64,000 nt of DNA from Mesorhizobium sp. M2D.F.Ca.ET.226.01.1.1 (GCF_004022705.2 NZ_RZOY02000015.1:62001-126000), one strand, 5' to 3'. Counted from the first letter of the stretch, positions 7,475-16,470 are shown. Numbers and translations: made by a program. Notes: a model not told the origin generated them from the sequence alone.

Positions 7475-8354
7475 CCCTTCCGAACAGGCCGGCTGGACGC
7501 AGCAGAAGCACGATCGCCATGATGACGAAGACGACGAGGTTCGAGGCTTCCGGGTAAAAGACCTTGGTCAGGCCCTCGGCGAGGCCGAGCATGTAGCCGG
7601 TGACGATGGCGCCCAGGATCGAGCCCATGCCGCCGACAACGACGACGGCGAAGACGACGATGATCAAGTCCGAGCCCATCAGCGGGCTGACCTGATAGAC
7701 CGGTGCCGCCAGAATGCCGGCGAGCCCCGCAAGCGCCGCGCCCAGCCCGTAGGTGAGCGTCAAGAGCAGAGGCACGTTGACGCCGAAGGCCTGGACGAGC
7801 TCCGGGTTTTCGGTGGCGGCGCGCAAATACGAGCCGAGCCTGGTCTTCTCGATCAGGAGCCAGGTGCCGAGGCAGACGATGAGGGAAGCCAACACCACCC
7901 AGCCGCGATAGTTGGGCAGGAACATGAAGCCGAGATTGGTGCCGCCGGCAAGCAGCGCCGGCACGGCATAGGGATTGCCGGAGACGCCGTAATAGTAGCG
8001 GAACACACCTTCGATGACCAAGGCGAGGCCGAAGGTGAAGAGCAGTCCGTAGAGCGGGTCGAGGCGGTAGAGCCGCGACAGAGCGAGACGCTCGACCAGC
8101 ATGCCGAACAGGCCGACAAGCAAAGGCACCAGCACCAGCGCCGGCCAGTAGCCGATGCCGAGATGCATGAGCAGCAGGTAGCTGATGAAGGCGCCCAGCA
8201 TATAAAGCGCGCCGTGGGCGAAGTTGATGATACGCAGCAGGCCGAAGATGACGGCCAGCCCAAGGCTCAGCATGGCGTAGAACGAGCCGTTGATCAGGCC
8301 GACGAGGAGTTGGCCGAGCAAGGCCTGGATGGGGATGCCGAAGATCATGGTCAT
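7467..8354 (-). CDS. livH: Branched-chain amino acid ABC transporter permease LivH
   Basis: A 295-residue inner-membrane permease of the LivH type. The sequence shows successive hydrophobic helices, the signature SLGLAVIFGLLRIINFAHGA near residues 30-50 and the cytoplasmic coupling segment RAATENPELVQAFGVN near 180. It pairs with LivM to form the translocation channel. The start is one of two close ATG codons (8354 or 8348), seven or more bases after the livF stop; the longer upstream frame has no family similarity. The tight spacing shows a single operon. Confidence 0.92.
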   Translation of the reverse strand: MTMIFGIPIQALLGQLLVGLINGSFYAMLSLGLAVIFGLLRIINFAHGALYMLGAFISYLLLMHLGIGYWPALVLVPLLVGLFGMLVERLALSRLYRLDPLYGLLFTFGLALVIEGVFRYYYGVSGNPYAVPALLAGGTNLGFMFLPNYRGWVVLASLIVCLGTWLLIEKTRLGSYLRAATENPELVQAFGVNVPLLLTLTYGLGAALAGLAGILAAPVYQVSPLMGSDLIIVVFAVVVVGGMGSILGAIVTGYMLGLAEGLTKVFYPEASNLVVFVIMAIVLLLRPAGLFGRDA

Positions 8355-8361
8355 TTGGCCA

Positions 8362-9066
8362 TCATACCCCCAGCACCTCGTGCAATTTCTCGGTGTGCGC
8401 GGAAAGCTGACTGACGGCAAACCCCTCCACCACCCTGCCGTGATCCATCAGATAAAAACGGTCGGCGATGCGGGCGGCGAAGCGGAAATTCTGCTCGACG
8501 AGCAGGATGGTCATGCCGCGTTTCTTCAGCGCCGCCAGCAATTCGCCGATCCGCTGGACGATGACCGGCGCCAGCCCTTCCGTCGGCTCGTCGAGCAAGA
8601 GCATCTCGACGCCGGTGCGCAGTATGCGGGCGATGGCCAGCATCTGCTGCTCGCCGCCGGACAGTTTCGTGCCCTGGCTGTTGCGGCGCTCCTTCAAATT
8701 GGGGAAGAGCTCGAAAATCTCCTCGACGCTCATGCCGCCCTTGGCCACGACCGGCGGCAGGATCAGGTTCTCGTCGACGGTGAGCGTCGCAAAAATGCCG
8801 CGCTCCTCCGGCACGAAGCCGATGCCCTGATGCGCGACGCGGTGCAGCGGCAGGCGCAGAAGATCCTTGCCGTTGAAGGTGACGCTACCAGAGCGCTTGC
8901 GGATCAGCCCCATGATGGCGCGCAAGGTCGTGGTCTTGCCGACGCCGTTGCGGCCAAGCAGGGTGACGGTCTCGCCGCGCATGACATCGAGGTTGACGCC
9001 ATGCAAGGCGTGGCCTTCACCATACCAGGCTTGGAGGTCGCGCACGGCAAGCAGCGGCTCACTCAT
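8362..9066 (-). CDS. livF: Branched-chain amino acid ABC transporter ATPase LivF
   Basis: A 234-residue ATPase subunit of the LivF class. Walker A GRNGVGKTT lies at 38-46, the ABC signature is LSGGEQQM, and Walker B is EMLLLDEPTEGLAP; the switch histidine is replaced by Gln in LLVEQN, as is normal for LivF and related ATPases. ATG 9066 is used because the family begins two or three residues before the first beta strand (LLAVRDL); it overlaps the livG stop by eight bases. It powers uptake with LivG at the inner face of the membrane. Confidence 0.94.
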   Translation of the reverse strand: MSEPLLAVRDLQAWYGEGHALHGVNLDVMRGETVTLLGRNGVGKTTTLRAIMGLIRKRSGSVTFNGKDLLRLPLHRVAHQGIGFVPEERGIFATLTVDENLILPPVVAKGGMSVEEIFELFPNLKERRNSQGTKLSGGEQQMLAIARILRTGVEMLLLDEPTEGLAPVIVQRIGELLAALKKRGMTILLVEQNFRFAARIADRFYLMDHGRVVEGFAVSQLSAHTEKLHEVLGV

Positions 9067-9889
9067 GCCCGGCCCTCTCATGCCGGCCCTCTTCGTGCTC
9101 GGTCCCCATATAGGCGACGCGGACACGCTCGTCCTGGCTGACGGTGGCGTAGTCGCCGGCCGCGAGCACCTGGCCGCGCTGCATGACGGTGATCCAGTCG
9201 CAGAGATCAGCAACGACAGTGAGATTGTGCTCGACCATCAGCACGGCGCGGTCTTTTGCCAGCGAACGGATGATGCCGGAGATCATGCCGACATCCTCGT
9301 GCCCCATGCCGGCCATCGGCTCGTCGAGCAGAAGCACCTTCGGGTCGAGCGCCAATGTGGTGGCGATCTCCAGCACGCGCTTGCGGCCATAGGAAAGATC
9401 GCCGGCCAGACGATGCGCTGCATCTTCCAGCCCGACGATGGCGAGCAGCTCGCGCGCCCTTGGCGTCAACGCGTTGAGCGCCGAGACCGGGCGCCAGAAC
9501 TGGTAGCCCAGCCCGCCTGGACGCTGCAGCGCGACGCGCACATTGTCGAGCACCGACAGATGCGGAAAGATCGCCGAGATCTGGAACGAGCGCACCAGCC
9601 CCATGCGCGCCACACGCGCCGGCGGCGTTTGGGTGATGTCGGTGCCGAGCAGCTCGATCCTGCCGCCGGTCGGCTGCAGGAACTTTGTGAGCAGATTGAA
9701 GATCGTGGTCTTGCCGGCGCCGTTCGGGCCGATCAGCGCGTGGATTTTCGCGTGATGGACGTCGAGGTCGACATCCTTCACCGCGACGAAGCCGGCGAAG
9801 TCGCGCCTGAGGCCGCGGGCGGAAAGCACCACCCGCGACGTCTGTTCGATGCCGCCGGGACGGACGGCGGTGGCGGTGTCGAGCGTCAC
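9059..9889 (-). CDS. livG: Branched-chain amino acid ABC transporter ATPase LivG
   Basis: A 276-residue ATPase of the LivG class, starting at a GTG (9889) that overlaps the livK stop in a GTGA. Walker A GPNGAGKTT is at 54-62. The LivG-specific RSFQISAIFPHLSVLDNV segment follows, and Walker B is KVLLLDEPMAGMGHED. The ABC signature is LSYGRKR, a normal variant of LSGGQ in this family, and the switch histidine sits in MVEHNL. The first about 20 residues are not conserved. It works as a heterodimer with LivF. Confidence 0.93.
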   Translation of the reverse strand: MTLDTATAVRPGGIEQTSRVVLSARGLRRDFAGFVAVKDVDLDVHHAKIHALIGPNGAGKTTIFNLLTKFLQPTGGRIELLGTDITQTPPARVARMGLVRSFQISAIFPHLSVLDNVRVALQRPGGLGYQFWRPVSALNALTPRARELLAIVGLEDAAHRLAGDLSYGRKRVLEIATTLALDPKVLLLDEPMAGMGHEDVGMISGIIRSLAKDRAVLMVEHNLTVVADLCDWITVMQRGQVLAAGDYATVSQDERVRVAYMGTEHEEGRHERAGHE

Positions 9890-11093
9890 TTGGTGACGAG
9901 CGGGCAGCCGCTGTCTTCGGCTTTCATGAAGGCCTTGTCGCCCGGAATCGTCGCCAGGTAGTTGTAGTAATCCCAGTCCTTCTTCGACTCTTCCGGCTTC
10001 TTGACCTGATAGAGATACATGTCGTGCACCATCGAGCCGTCGGCCTGGACTTTGCCGTTGGCGGTGAAGACGTCGTTGACCGGCATTTCATGCAGCTGCT
10101 TGGCCACCGCCTCGGTCTCGTCGGTACCGGCCTTGTCGATGGCCTTCAAATATTGCGTCACCGCCGAATAGGTGCCGGCCTGGATCATGTTGGGCATGCG
10201 GTTGGTGCGCTTGAAGAATTTTTGGGCGAAGTCGCGGCTCTTGTCGTCGCGGTCCCAGTAATAGCCTTCGGTCAGCACCACGCCCTGCGCCGCCTGCAGG
10301 CCGAGTCCGTGCACTTCGGCGAGCGTGAAGAGGAGCGCCGCCAGCCTCTGGCCGCCGGCGACGATGCCGAACTCGGCCGCTTGCTTGATCGAGTTCGAGG
10401 TGTCGAGCCCGGCATTGGCAAGGCCGACGATCTTGGCGCCGGAGGACTGCGCCTGCAAAAGGAAGGAGGAATAGTCGGTGGCGCCAAGCGGATAGCGCAC
10501 CTCGCCCAGCACCTTGCCGCCGCTTGCTTCGACCAGCTTGGCGGTCTGGTCCTTCAGCGAATAGCCGAAGGCGTAGTCGACGGTGATGAAATACCAGCTG
10601 TCGCCGCCCTGCTTGACCAGCTCGCCGCCGGTGCCGACCGCCTGGGAGTGCGTGTCGTAGGCCCAGTGGAAACCATAGGGCGAGCATTGCTTGCCGGTCA
10701 GATCGGTGGAAGCCGCGCCGGTGACGATGTCGATCTTCTTCTTTTCCTTGGAAATGCTTGCACGGCGAGCGCCACCGACGAGGTGGTGAGCTCCATGATC
10801 GCGTCGACCTGCTCGGTGTCGTACCATTGGCGCGCGATGTTGGAGGCGATGTCCGCCTTGTTCTGATGGTCGGCGCTGACGATCTCGATCGGCGCCCCTT
10901 GCACCTTGCCGCCGAAATCCTCGACCGCCATCTTGGCCGCCTCGACCGACCATTTGCCGCCGAAATCGGCATAGACGCCCGACTGGTCGTTGAGGATGCC
11001 GATCTTGACCTTGCCGTCGGAGATTTCACCGGCCGCGGCCGGCATCGCAGATGCCGCGACGAGCGCGGCCGAGACGAGATAGGATGCTTTCAC
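9886..11093 (-). pseudogene. livK: Liv-type periplasmic amino acid-binding protein gene, frameshifted
   Basis: The gene for the substrate-binding protein of the Liv operon, readable only in two frames. The 5' part, from a GTG at 11093 with GGGAGGAA ahead of it, encodes a signal peptide (KASYLVSAALVAASAMPAAA) and the start of a type I periplasmic binding fold, up to MELTTSSVALAVQ. The 3' part continues in another frame from ISKEKKKIDIVTG to the stop at 9886. The join needs one extra base near 10755 (between GAAAT and GCTTG on the plus strand), so one base is missing. With it restored the product would be about 402 residues, normal for the family. All other features are intact, so a sequence error and a very recent mutation are equally possible. 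Confidence 0.88.
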
Positions 11094-11321
11094 TGATGGT
11101 TCCTCCCTGTGGCCAACCACGGGAAACGCGGCTGCCTCGCAATGGTTCAACAGTTCCGTCCGATATCGTGAAAAGGTCGGGCCTGCGTCCCGCTCGCCAG
11201 TCCTCCTCTGCGGGATCATGCCGCTGCGTGCCTTGGGTGCATGTGTCGCGACCGTAGCATCTCACTTCGCGGGGCGAGAATGCTATTTTCGTAGTATTGC
11301 GCAGGCGCGATTGCGCAGCCG

Positions 11322-12404
11322 CTACCAGTCGGGCTCGATTGGGGTGTCTTCGGAAAAACCTTGCGATCTGGCCTGCGAGAGCGTCTTGGCCGCTGCTTCC
11401 CGCAGCGCCGTCGGAAGCCGCTTGAGATGTTCGCCGTCCAGCGGAAGGTTGAGATAGCCGGTGGCAATGCGCGCGGCCACCTCTGCCTGCTCGCGATCCC
11501 GAGCCGCCTTGACCGCAGACCGGTCAGGCCGTCTGGCCAGCCAGGCCTTGTGCAGCGCGAATATCCGCGGGTCGATCGTCGGGATGCTTACGGGATAGCC
11601 TCGCTCGTCGATCGCCACGGCCTCCATCTTTGGTGCGTTGATAAGCCACTGCAGCCCGTCCATGGGCGCGCTATCGAGGTCATCGGCAAGCGGCGTAATC
11701 GAGGTAGGAGCGTTGTCCTTGAGGACGTTCCTTGCCTGCGGGCGGATAAGGTCGACTAGATAGCCATCACGGTTCGTTGCCCTGAAGGACCTGGGCTGCA
11801 GTGGCTTGAAGGATCTGTCCACCTTTCGCAGCACGCCTATCAAACCCGACTGGGTTATCTTCTCGGCCGTCACGAAGCTGATGCGACGGCGTGAATCGAA
11901 GAGCAGATCTATATCGCCGGTTGCCGTGAGGCCGCTCGTCACCTGAACGCCGGCCAGAGCCTCATAGGCGAACAGCGCGTTCGTGCCGACGACCAGCAAT
12001 TGCTTGCCGAGCAGATCCGTTTCGGCGCAGCGCCGCAATATCCGGGCGGCGATGGCCGGCACCCGTCCCAGGCCCATTGCGACATTGATCCTGGCGAGGC
12101 CGTTCAGGCGGTCTGACAGGCCAGAAAGCAGATCCCTGTTCCGCTCCCTGCCCTCGAAGAAAGCCGCGAATGATTTTTCTGTCGCCTCGCTTTTGGGGCC
12201 AAGCGAGTTCTCGGTCTGCCCGACTTTTCGCAGCAGGTATTCGACACCGTTGCGCTTGGCCCAGCGCATGCTGCCCACGAACCGTCTTTGGTGCTCGTCA
12301 TCGGCGCTGCGCCAGCTTTCATAGACCTGCTGGGTGTCTATGAGTTGACGGCGCTGGTCGCTCGTCAGTTCCCTCAGCATCAATTTTCCACTCTCCTGAC
12401 TCAT
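11322..12404 (-). CDS. Nucleotidyltransferase-fold protein (GSU2403 / AbiEii-like)
   Basis: A 360-residue protein of the GSU2403-type nucleotidyltransferase fold family. The core motif is GTNALFAYEAL (140-150) followed by TGDIDLLFD (162-170), where D164 and D166 would bind the metal, as in minimal nucleotidyltransferases such as AbiEii/MenA toxins. The N-terminal 100 residues look helical. A start at 12380 (MLREL, with AGGAG about 12 bases upstream) may be preferable to 12404, which has no ribosome site. No partner antitoxin gene is adjacent. The upstream DNA is strikingly AT-rich and holds four alternating copies of TTTTCCACT, suggesting tight transcriptional control and perhaps horizontal origin. 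The biochemical target is unknown. Confidence 0.75.
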   Translation of the reverse strand: MSQESGKLMLRELTSDQRRQLIDTQQVYESWRSADDEHQRRFVGSMRWAKRNGVEYLLRKVGQTENSLGPKSEATEKSFAAFFEGRERNRDLLSGLSDRLNGLARINVAMGLGRVPAIAARILRRCAETDLLGKQLLVVGTNALFAYEALAGVQVTSGLTATGDIDLLFDSRRRISFVTAEKITQSGLIGVLRKVDRSFKPLQPRSFRATNRDGYLVDLIRPQARNVLKDNAPTSITPLADDLDSAPMDGLQWLINAPKMEAVAIDERGYPVSIPTIDPRIFALHKAWLARRPDRSAVKAARDREQAEVAARIATGYLNLPLDGEHLKRLPTALREAAAKTLSQARSQGFSEDTPIEPDW

Positions 12405-12494
12405 TTACATTACATAGTGGAAAACTGTTAAATAACAATATCTTATATATTATTTTCCACTACCATGCTCGACTTTTATCGAGATAGTGGAAAA
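12384..12494. promoter_or_regulatory. Four alternating 9-bp operator-like repeats upstream of the nucleotidyltransferase gene
   Basis: TTTTCCACT at 12384-12392 and 12453-12461, and its inverse AGTGGAAAA at 12416-12424 and 12486-12494. The copies alternate in orientation and lie 32, 37 and 33 bases apart, about three helical turns each. The sequence between them is very AT-rich compared with the surroundings. The first copy falls inside or just before the coding start. Confidence 0.7.
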
Positions 12495-12550
12495 GTATGT
12501 AAAAACAACGGTTTAAATTGGTACTGACCCAATCTCCGCGAGGTTCCGTT

Positions 12551-13258
12551 TCACCAGGGCAGCGTCTTGCCATCGCGGAAGAAGCCACCCGTCGGGCCGT
12601 CGTCCGGCAAGGTCGCGGCCCAGACGATACCGGCGGCACCCTGCGCGACGGAGCGTCCGCCGGGGCCGCCCATATCGGTCGCGACCCAGCCGGGGCAGAT
12701 CGAATTGACCAGCACGCCCGCCCCGCGCAATTCGGCCGCAAGGATGCGGGTCAGCGCGTTGAGCGTCGCCTTGCTGGTCGAATAGGCCGGCGCGCCTGCA
12801 CCCATCGAGGCAAGCGAGCCGCCTTCCGACGAGACATTGACCAGCCGGCCATGCCCGGAAGCGCTCAGCAGCGGCGCGAAGGCGGCGGCGACGCGCCAGG
12901 CGCCGAAGACATTGGTCTCGAAGGCCTCGCGGATCACTGTCCAGTCGGGCTTCAGCGCCCGGGCCGAGGGGTCGTAGTGGATCGCGGCGTTGTTGACCAG
13001 AACGTCGAGTCGGCCGAAACGGCGCTCGACCTCGGCCGCGGCGTGCGCCGCCGCATCGGAGGCGGCGACATCGAGCGCGATCGCCTCGACCGTGCCGCCG
13101 AGCTTCCTGGCCGCCGCCTCGCCCTTGGCGAGATCGCGCACGCCGATGAGGACGGTGAAGCCGAGTTCGGCCAGCTGCCTTGCCGTTTCCAGGCCGATGC
13201 CGCGATTGCCGCCGGTGACGAGCGCCACCTTGCCGGAGTGGTTCTTGGTGTTGGTCAT
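12551..13258 (-). CDS. SDR family NAD(P)-dependent oxidoreductase
   Basis: A 235-residue classical short-chain dehydrogenase. The dinucleotide-binding motif is VTGGNRGIGLE near residue 15, the NNAAI stretch replaces NNAG, and the catalytic YSTSK motif (Y-x3-K) is present near residue 160, after the serine in VNVSSEGG. The PGWVATDMGG segment fits NADPH-preferring carbonyl-reductase-like members. ATG 13258 starts MTNTKNHSGKVALVTGG, leaving a normal short N-terminus. It stands alone, with a mosaic repeat fragment upstream. The substrate cannot be read from the sequence. Confidence 0.88.
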   Translation of the reverse strand: MTNTKNHSGKVALVTGGNRGIGLETARQLAELGFTVLIGVRDLAKGEAAARKLGGTVEAIALDVAASDAAAHAAAEVERRFGRLDVLVNNAAIHYDPSARALKPDWTVIREAFETNVFGAWRVAAAFAPLLSASGHGRLVNVSSEGGSLASMGAGAPAYSTSKATLNALTRILAAELRGAGVLVNSICPGWVATDMGGPGGRSVAQGAAGIVWAATLPDDGPTGGFFRDGKTLPW

Positions 13259-13383
13259 TGCGCCTGTTCCTTCAATTCCTCTTGTCGACAGCAAAGATGG
13301 CATCGATCACGCCGGCCGATTAGAGCGCCGAATTGGCACTCATTGCGCAATGCAGCTCATAAATGGGCGCGGTCTTTGTTTCC

Positions 13384-13434
13384 GCGCAATTCCGGAGGGA
13401 AAACCGCTACGCACTTTTCCTGGAATTTGCTCTA
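13384..13434. repeat. Mosaic intergenic element fragment (AATTCC module)
   Basis: A copy of the module CAATTCCGGAGGGAAAACC...TTTTCCTGGAATTTGCTCT, related to those at 1205, 18026, 52372 and 54318. It lies in the roughly 250-bp gap upstream of the SDR gene. Confidence 0.8.
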
Positions 13435-13511
13435 GGGCCGAATGGTCCTAACTCTGGTGGAGGACTCCGCTTGTCGAATCGCCAGCGTTTTGGACGATCT
13501 GGCCGGTACGC

Positions 13512-14885
13512 TCACTCGAGACCTACCCAGATGTAGCCATCCTCCTCGCGGCACGGAATGAGACGCAGCGGAGCCCGGTTCTTCGAAATATCGCCGAGCA
13601 TTTCCATGCCGGCCGAAGTTCCGTCCTCGTTGAGCGCCTCGCACCACCTTACGATTTCGCCTGTATCCAGATCGAATCCGCTGTGATGCCAGCGACACAC
13701 CAGCGTGCCGTCCTCGCCGAAAGTGCTCGTCCGTCCTGCGTGGCCGTTGGCCCGCGAGGCAGTCTCGAAGAATGGCAACTTCAGATGCGGGCAGGCATTG
13801 TTAAAGGCATAGACGCGCCCGCCCCTGCGCAAAATCACGGCATAGAGCGTTGGGAACTCGATGACTTTGTGGTCGCCGTCCTTCAGTTCGCTCGTGGCGA
13901 CCGTCCGGTGCCACGTCTTGCCGCCAAGCTGCATAGTCTCCCGCGCGCCTTTTTCGTTCAGGCGGCGCTCGGCTTCAAGCTTCAGCTTCTTTATCTCATA
14001 GAGCGTAATTCGGTCGGAGGTACCGCGCAGACGCACTCGAATGAAATCGGAAATTTCAACCTCACCCTTGACCTGTTCATAGAGCGTCTCGGTAATCAGG
14101 AGGCGGGTTCCGGCCTCCTTGTTGGCTGCCTCGACCCGGCTCGCCACATTGACCGCGTCGCCGATAGCCGTCAGGCGCTCGTTGCCGGGTGATCCGACCG
14201 AGCCGATCACCGCTTCTCCCAGATGCAAACCGACGCGAATATCGAAGTCGATGCCGTACATGGAGGCAAAAAAGGGCTTCAGCCGATCGACCGTGGCGAG
14301 GGTCTGCAGGGCCGCATTGACCGCGCGCACCGGTGCATCGTCCTGGCCCTGCACGCCAAATATCGCCATAAGCCCGTCGCCGACGAACTTGTCGATGTAG
14401 CCGTCGTTGAGCTCGATGACTTCGGCGACCTGAGTGAAATACCGATTGAGCAGGTACATGACATCGTAGGGCGTCAACGTTTCGGAGAAGTGGGTGAACC
14501 CGGCCACGTCGCTGAAGAAAATGACGACCGACTTCAGCTCGCCCGCACTGGTGGACCTGTGCGGCAGCAACTGACTGGTCATTCGCAGGTCGGTCTCGTC
14601 GAGTACGAGCCTGCGGAAGGTGATGTCGGAGTCAGGCCTGAGCTGGCATGCCAGGCGTACGTTGTTGCCAAGCCCCAACCGCTCCACGAGCGCGCGCTCC
14701 GGCGTGGTGCGCTCCGGGCAGCGGTCCGCACCGTCGAGAATCCAAATCCGGCAGGTCGAGCACTTGGCCTTGCCGCCGCAAGCGCAGGCGATCGGGACAT
14801 CTGCCCGGCGAGCTGCTTCAAGGACAGATTCCCCGGGCGCCGATTTGATCGATATGTCGTCGGGCAGCGATAGCAACGTAGGCAT
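13512..14885 (-). CDS. Ferredoxin - class III nucleotide cyclase - Rieske fusion protein
   Basis: A 457-residue three-domain cytoplasmic protein. Residues 1-100 are a plant-type 2Fe-2S ferredoxin: C36-x5-C42-x2-C45 and C80. Residues 115-300 are a class III adenylate/guanylate cyclase domain with metal aspartates D126 (FFSDVAGF) and D170 (FVGDG), K166 and D243 as the adenine-type specificity pair, and N246 and R250 as transition-state residues; all catalytic positions are present, so cAMP synthesis is expected. Residues 320-457 form a Rieske 2Fe-2S domain with C365-P-H367 and C397-RW-H400. Ferredoxin-cyclase fusions are known in rhizobia; the added C-terminal Rieske domain makes a cyclase flanked by two Fe-S clusters, suggesting redox control. 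There is no membrane segment and no clear operon partner. Confidence 0.9.
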   Translation of the reverse strand: MPTLLSLPDDISIKSAPGESVLEAARRADVPIACACGGKAKCSTCRIWILDGADRCPERTTPERALVERLGLGNNVRLACQLRPDSDITFRRLVLDETDLRMTSQLLPHRSTSAGELKSVVIFFSDVAGFTHFSETLTPYDVMYLLNRYFTQVAEVIELNDGYIDKFVGDGLMAIFGVQGQDDAPVRAVNAALQTLATVDRLKPFFASMYGIDFDIRVGLHLGEAVIGSVGSPGNERLTAIGDAVNVASRVEAANKEAGTRLLITETLYEQVKGEVEISDFIRVRLRGTSDRITLYEIKKLKLEAERRLNEKGARETMQLGGKTWHRTVATSELKDGDHKVIEFPTLYAVILRRGGRVYAFNNACPHLKLPFFETASRANGHAGRTSTFGEDGTLVCRWHHSGFDLDTGEIVRWCEALNEDGTSAGMEMLGDISKNRAPLRLIPCREEDGYIWVGLE

Positions 14886-15237
14886 CGGAACTGATCTTCC
14901 AGTACGAAGTGGCGCCAGACGCTGGTGTTAACAACAGGTCTGTCAGCCGGACACCGTTTTGGCCTCGTTGCGGCGACATTAGCCCAGCAACGACCCGGAT
15001 GCCATCCTGGAGTCCGATAGTTCGCCTGGGTCGGTCGAAAGGCGCGATCCGCTTCGGGTTTTGACCCACCAGGCAGACCCATTCCACCGGTGGGGGAAAT
15101 GCCGGACACAATCCAGAAACCAGATTCAACAGTTTGGAAAAACTCGCGAAACGACCGGCTGCCATAATGGCACCCGGAGCCGCCGACGATCGCGGCGAGC
15201 GACAACCCGATATCGATCTTCGAAAAGGAATGCCGAT
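14886..15237. other. Intergenic gap upstream of the cyclase fusion and the His-rich gene
   Basis: About 350 bases between two divergent genes. No convincing coding frame or RNA gene was seen. It must contain both promoters; no clear -35/-10 pair, EcfG-type site or strong palindrome stands out. Confidence 0.5.
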
Positions 15238-15552
15238 ATGAAAAAGACCCTTCTTTCCGCGCTCGGCCTGGCCGTCGCGCTCGCTTTCGCGGTGCCGGCG
15301 GCCAACGCCCAGACCACGACGACGACCGCTCCGGCGACGACGACCACGGCTCCGGCCACGACGACCGCGGCTCCGGCAGCCGCCGAGACCGCCAAGGTCG
15401 CGCATCACAAGAAGCACAAGAAGCATCACCGCCGTCATCACGCCCGCAAGCATCACCTGCGCAAGCATCACAGGCATCATGTGCGCAAGCATTACGTGAA
15501 GCGCGCGCGCAAGTACGCCCACAAGAAGCACGCCAAGAAGCAGGCCGCGTAA
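15238..15552 (+). CDS. Small secreted histidine- and lysine-rich protein
   Basis: A 104-residue protein with an N-terminal signal peptide (MKKTLLSALGLAVALAFAV, cleaved after ANA). It is followed by a Thr/Ala/Pro-rich linker of about 30 residues and then a strongly basic tail rich in His, Lys and Arg, with repeated HH, KH and RK pairs. Such a tail would bind metals or acidic polymers at the periplasm or envelope. No enzyme domain is seen. A weak ribosome site (AAGGAAT) precedes the ATG. Similar short His-rich secreted proteins of unknown role occur in rhizobia. A strong hairpin terminator follows after about 100 bases. Confidence 0.75.
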   Translation: MKKTLLSALGLAVALAFAVPAANAQTTTTTAPATTTTAPATTTAAPAAAETAKVAHHKKHKKHHRRHHARKHHLRKHHRHHVRKHYVKRARKYAHKKHAKKQAA

Positions 15553-15648
15553 GACCCCCTCCCGCCGGATTTTTTTAAGCCATTGCAAGACTTCATGACC
15601 GGATGATCCCGCGCCGCTTCAACGGGTTCGGGATCATCGCTTCCCGGA

Positions 15649-15676
15649 AACGCCGTCCTGCAAGGGACGGCGTTTT
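15649..15676 (+). terminator. Rho-independent terminator
   Basis: AACGCCGTCC-TGCAAG-GGACGGCGTT followed by TTCGCTT. A further hairpin (GATGATCCCG / CGGGATCATC, 15602-15638) lies just before it. It ends the His-rich gene and faces the convergent YdeI-type gene. Confidence 0.8.
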
Positions 15677-15691
15677 CGCTTCAAGGCCGGC

Positions 15692-16291
15692 TTACTTTTT
15701 CTTCTGCGGGTGGATCGTCTCGCCACGCTTCAGCATCGCCACCAGATCGGCGATCTTCTTCTTGCGCCCCGCCTCGGTCTTCATGTTGTGGGTGCGGAAG
15801 GCGAGCGCGAAACGGTTCTGGGCGGAAAGCGTTTCCAGCATCTTCTTCGCCTTCGGCTCGGCATCGATCGCGGCCTGCAGATCGGGCGGGATGGTCATCT
15901 CCTTCGAGCCGGCATAGGCGCGGTCCCAGCGGCCGTCGGCCTTGGCTGCCTCGGCCTCGCGCAGGCCATGCTCGGTCATGCGGCCCTCCTCGACCAGGCG
16001 CGCGACATTGTCGATGTTGATCTTGCTCCAGAGGCTCTTCCTGCCGCGCGGCGTGTAGCGCTGCAGGAAGCTCTTGTCGTCGAGCGACTTGCGCACCGCG
16101 TCGATCCAGCCGAAGCAGAGCGCGACGTCGATCGCCTGCTTCGGCGTGATCGAGGCGAGCCCCGAGCCGACCTTGTGGATCTTGATCCAGACCTCGCTTT
16201 CGGAGGCGTGGTTGTCGGCCAGCCAGGCATAAAAACTGTCGGCATCGGGGAATTCCCGAACCTTGTCAGGATCGACCTTGACCGGGGCCAT
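15692..16291 (-). CDS. YdeI/OmpD-associated family protein
   Basis: A 199-residue cytoplasmic protein of the YdeI family (bacteriocin-protection YdeI/OmpD-associated type). Recognisable parts: FYAWLADNHASESEVWIKIHK near residues 15-35, FGWIDAVRKSLDD near 60, and FLQRYTPRGRKSLWSKIN near 77, followed by MTEHGLREAEAAKADGRW; the C-terminus is basic. ATG 16291 is chosen because GGAGG lies at proper spacing before it; the ATG three bases upstream is too close. The biochemical role of the family is poorly defined. It is a single gene, convergent with the His-rich gene. Confidence 0.88.
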   Translation of the reverse strand: MAPVKVDPDKVREFPDADSFYAWLADNHASESEVWIKIHKVGSGLASITPKQAIDVALCFGWIDAVRKSLDDKSFLQRYTPRGRKSLWSKINIDNVARLVEEGRMTEHGLREAEAAKADGRWDRAYAGSKEMTIPPDLQAAIDAEPKAKKMLETLSAQNRFALAFRTHNMKTEAGRKKKIADLVAMLKRGETIHPQKKK

Positions 16292-16470
16292 CATCACCTC
16301 CCTTTTCGTCCGCAAGCAGTGTGGACGATTCCTCGGCGATTGTAGCGAGAGCTGGTGCCAGTTTGTCAGCAAAGCGTGAGATAGCCTGGCCCGATGGATT
16401 CCTGATTTACGAATTGCAGCGCCAAGAAAAACTTCTCTTTTTCAATGACTTAAAGAACTCCACACTTCTG

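Noticed and set aside
12460..13435. Frames antisense to the first SDR gene
   Set aside because: The minus-strand gene has all SDR motifs including Y-x3-K; the plus frame has none of any family.
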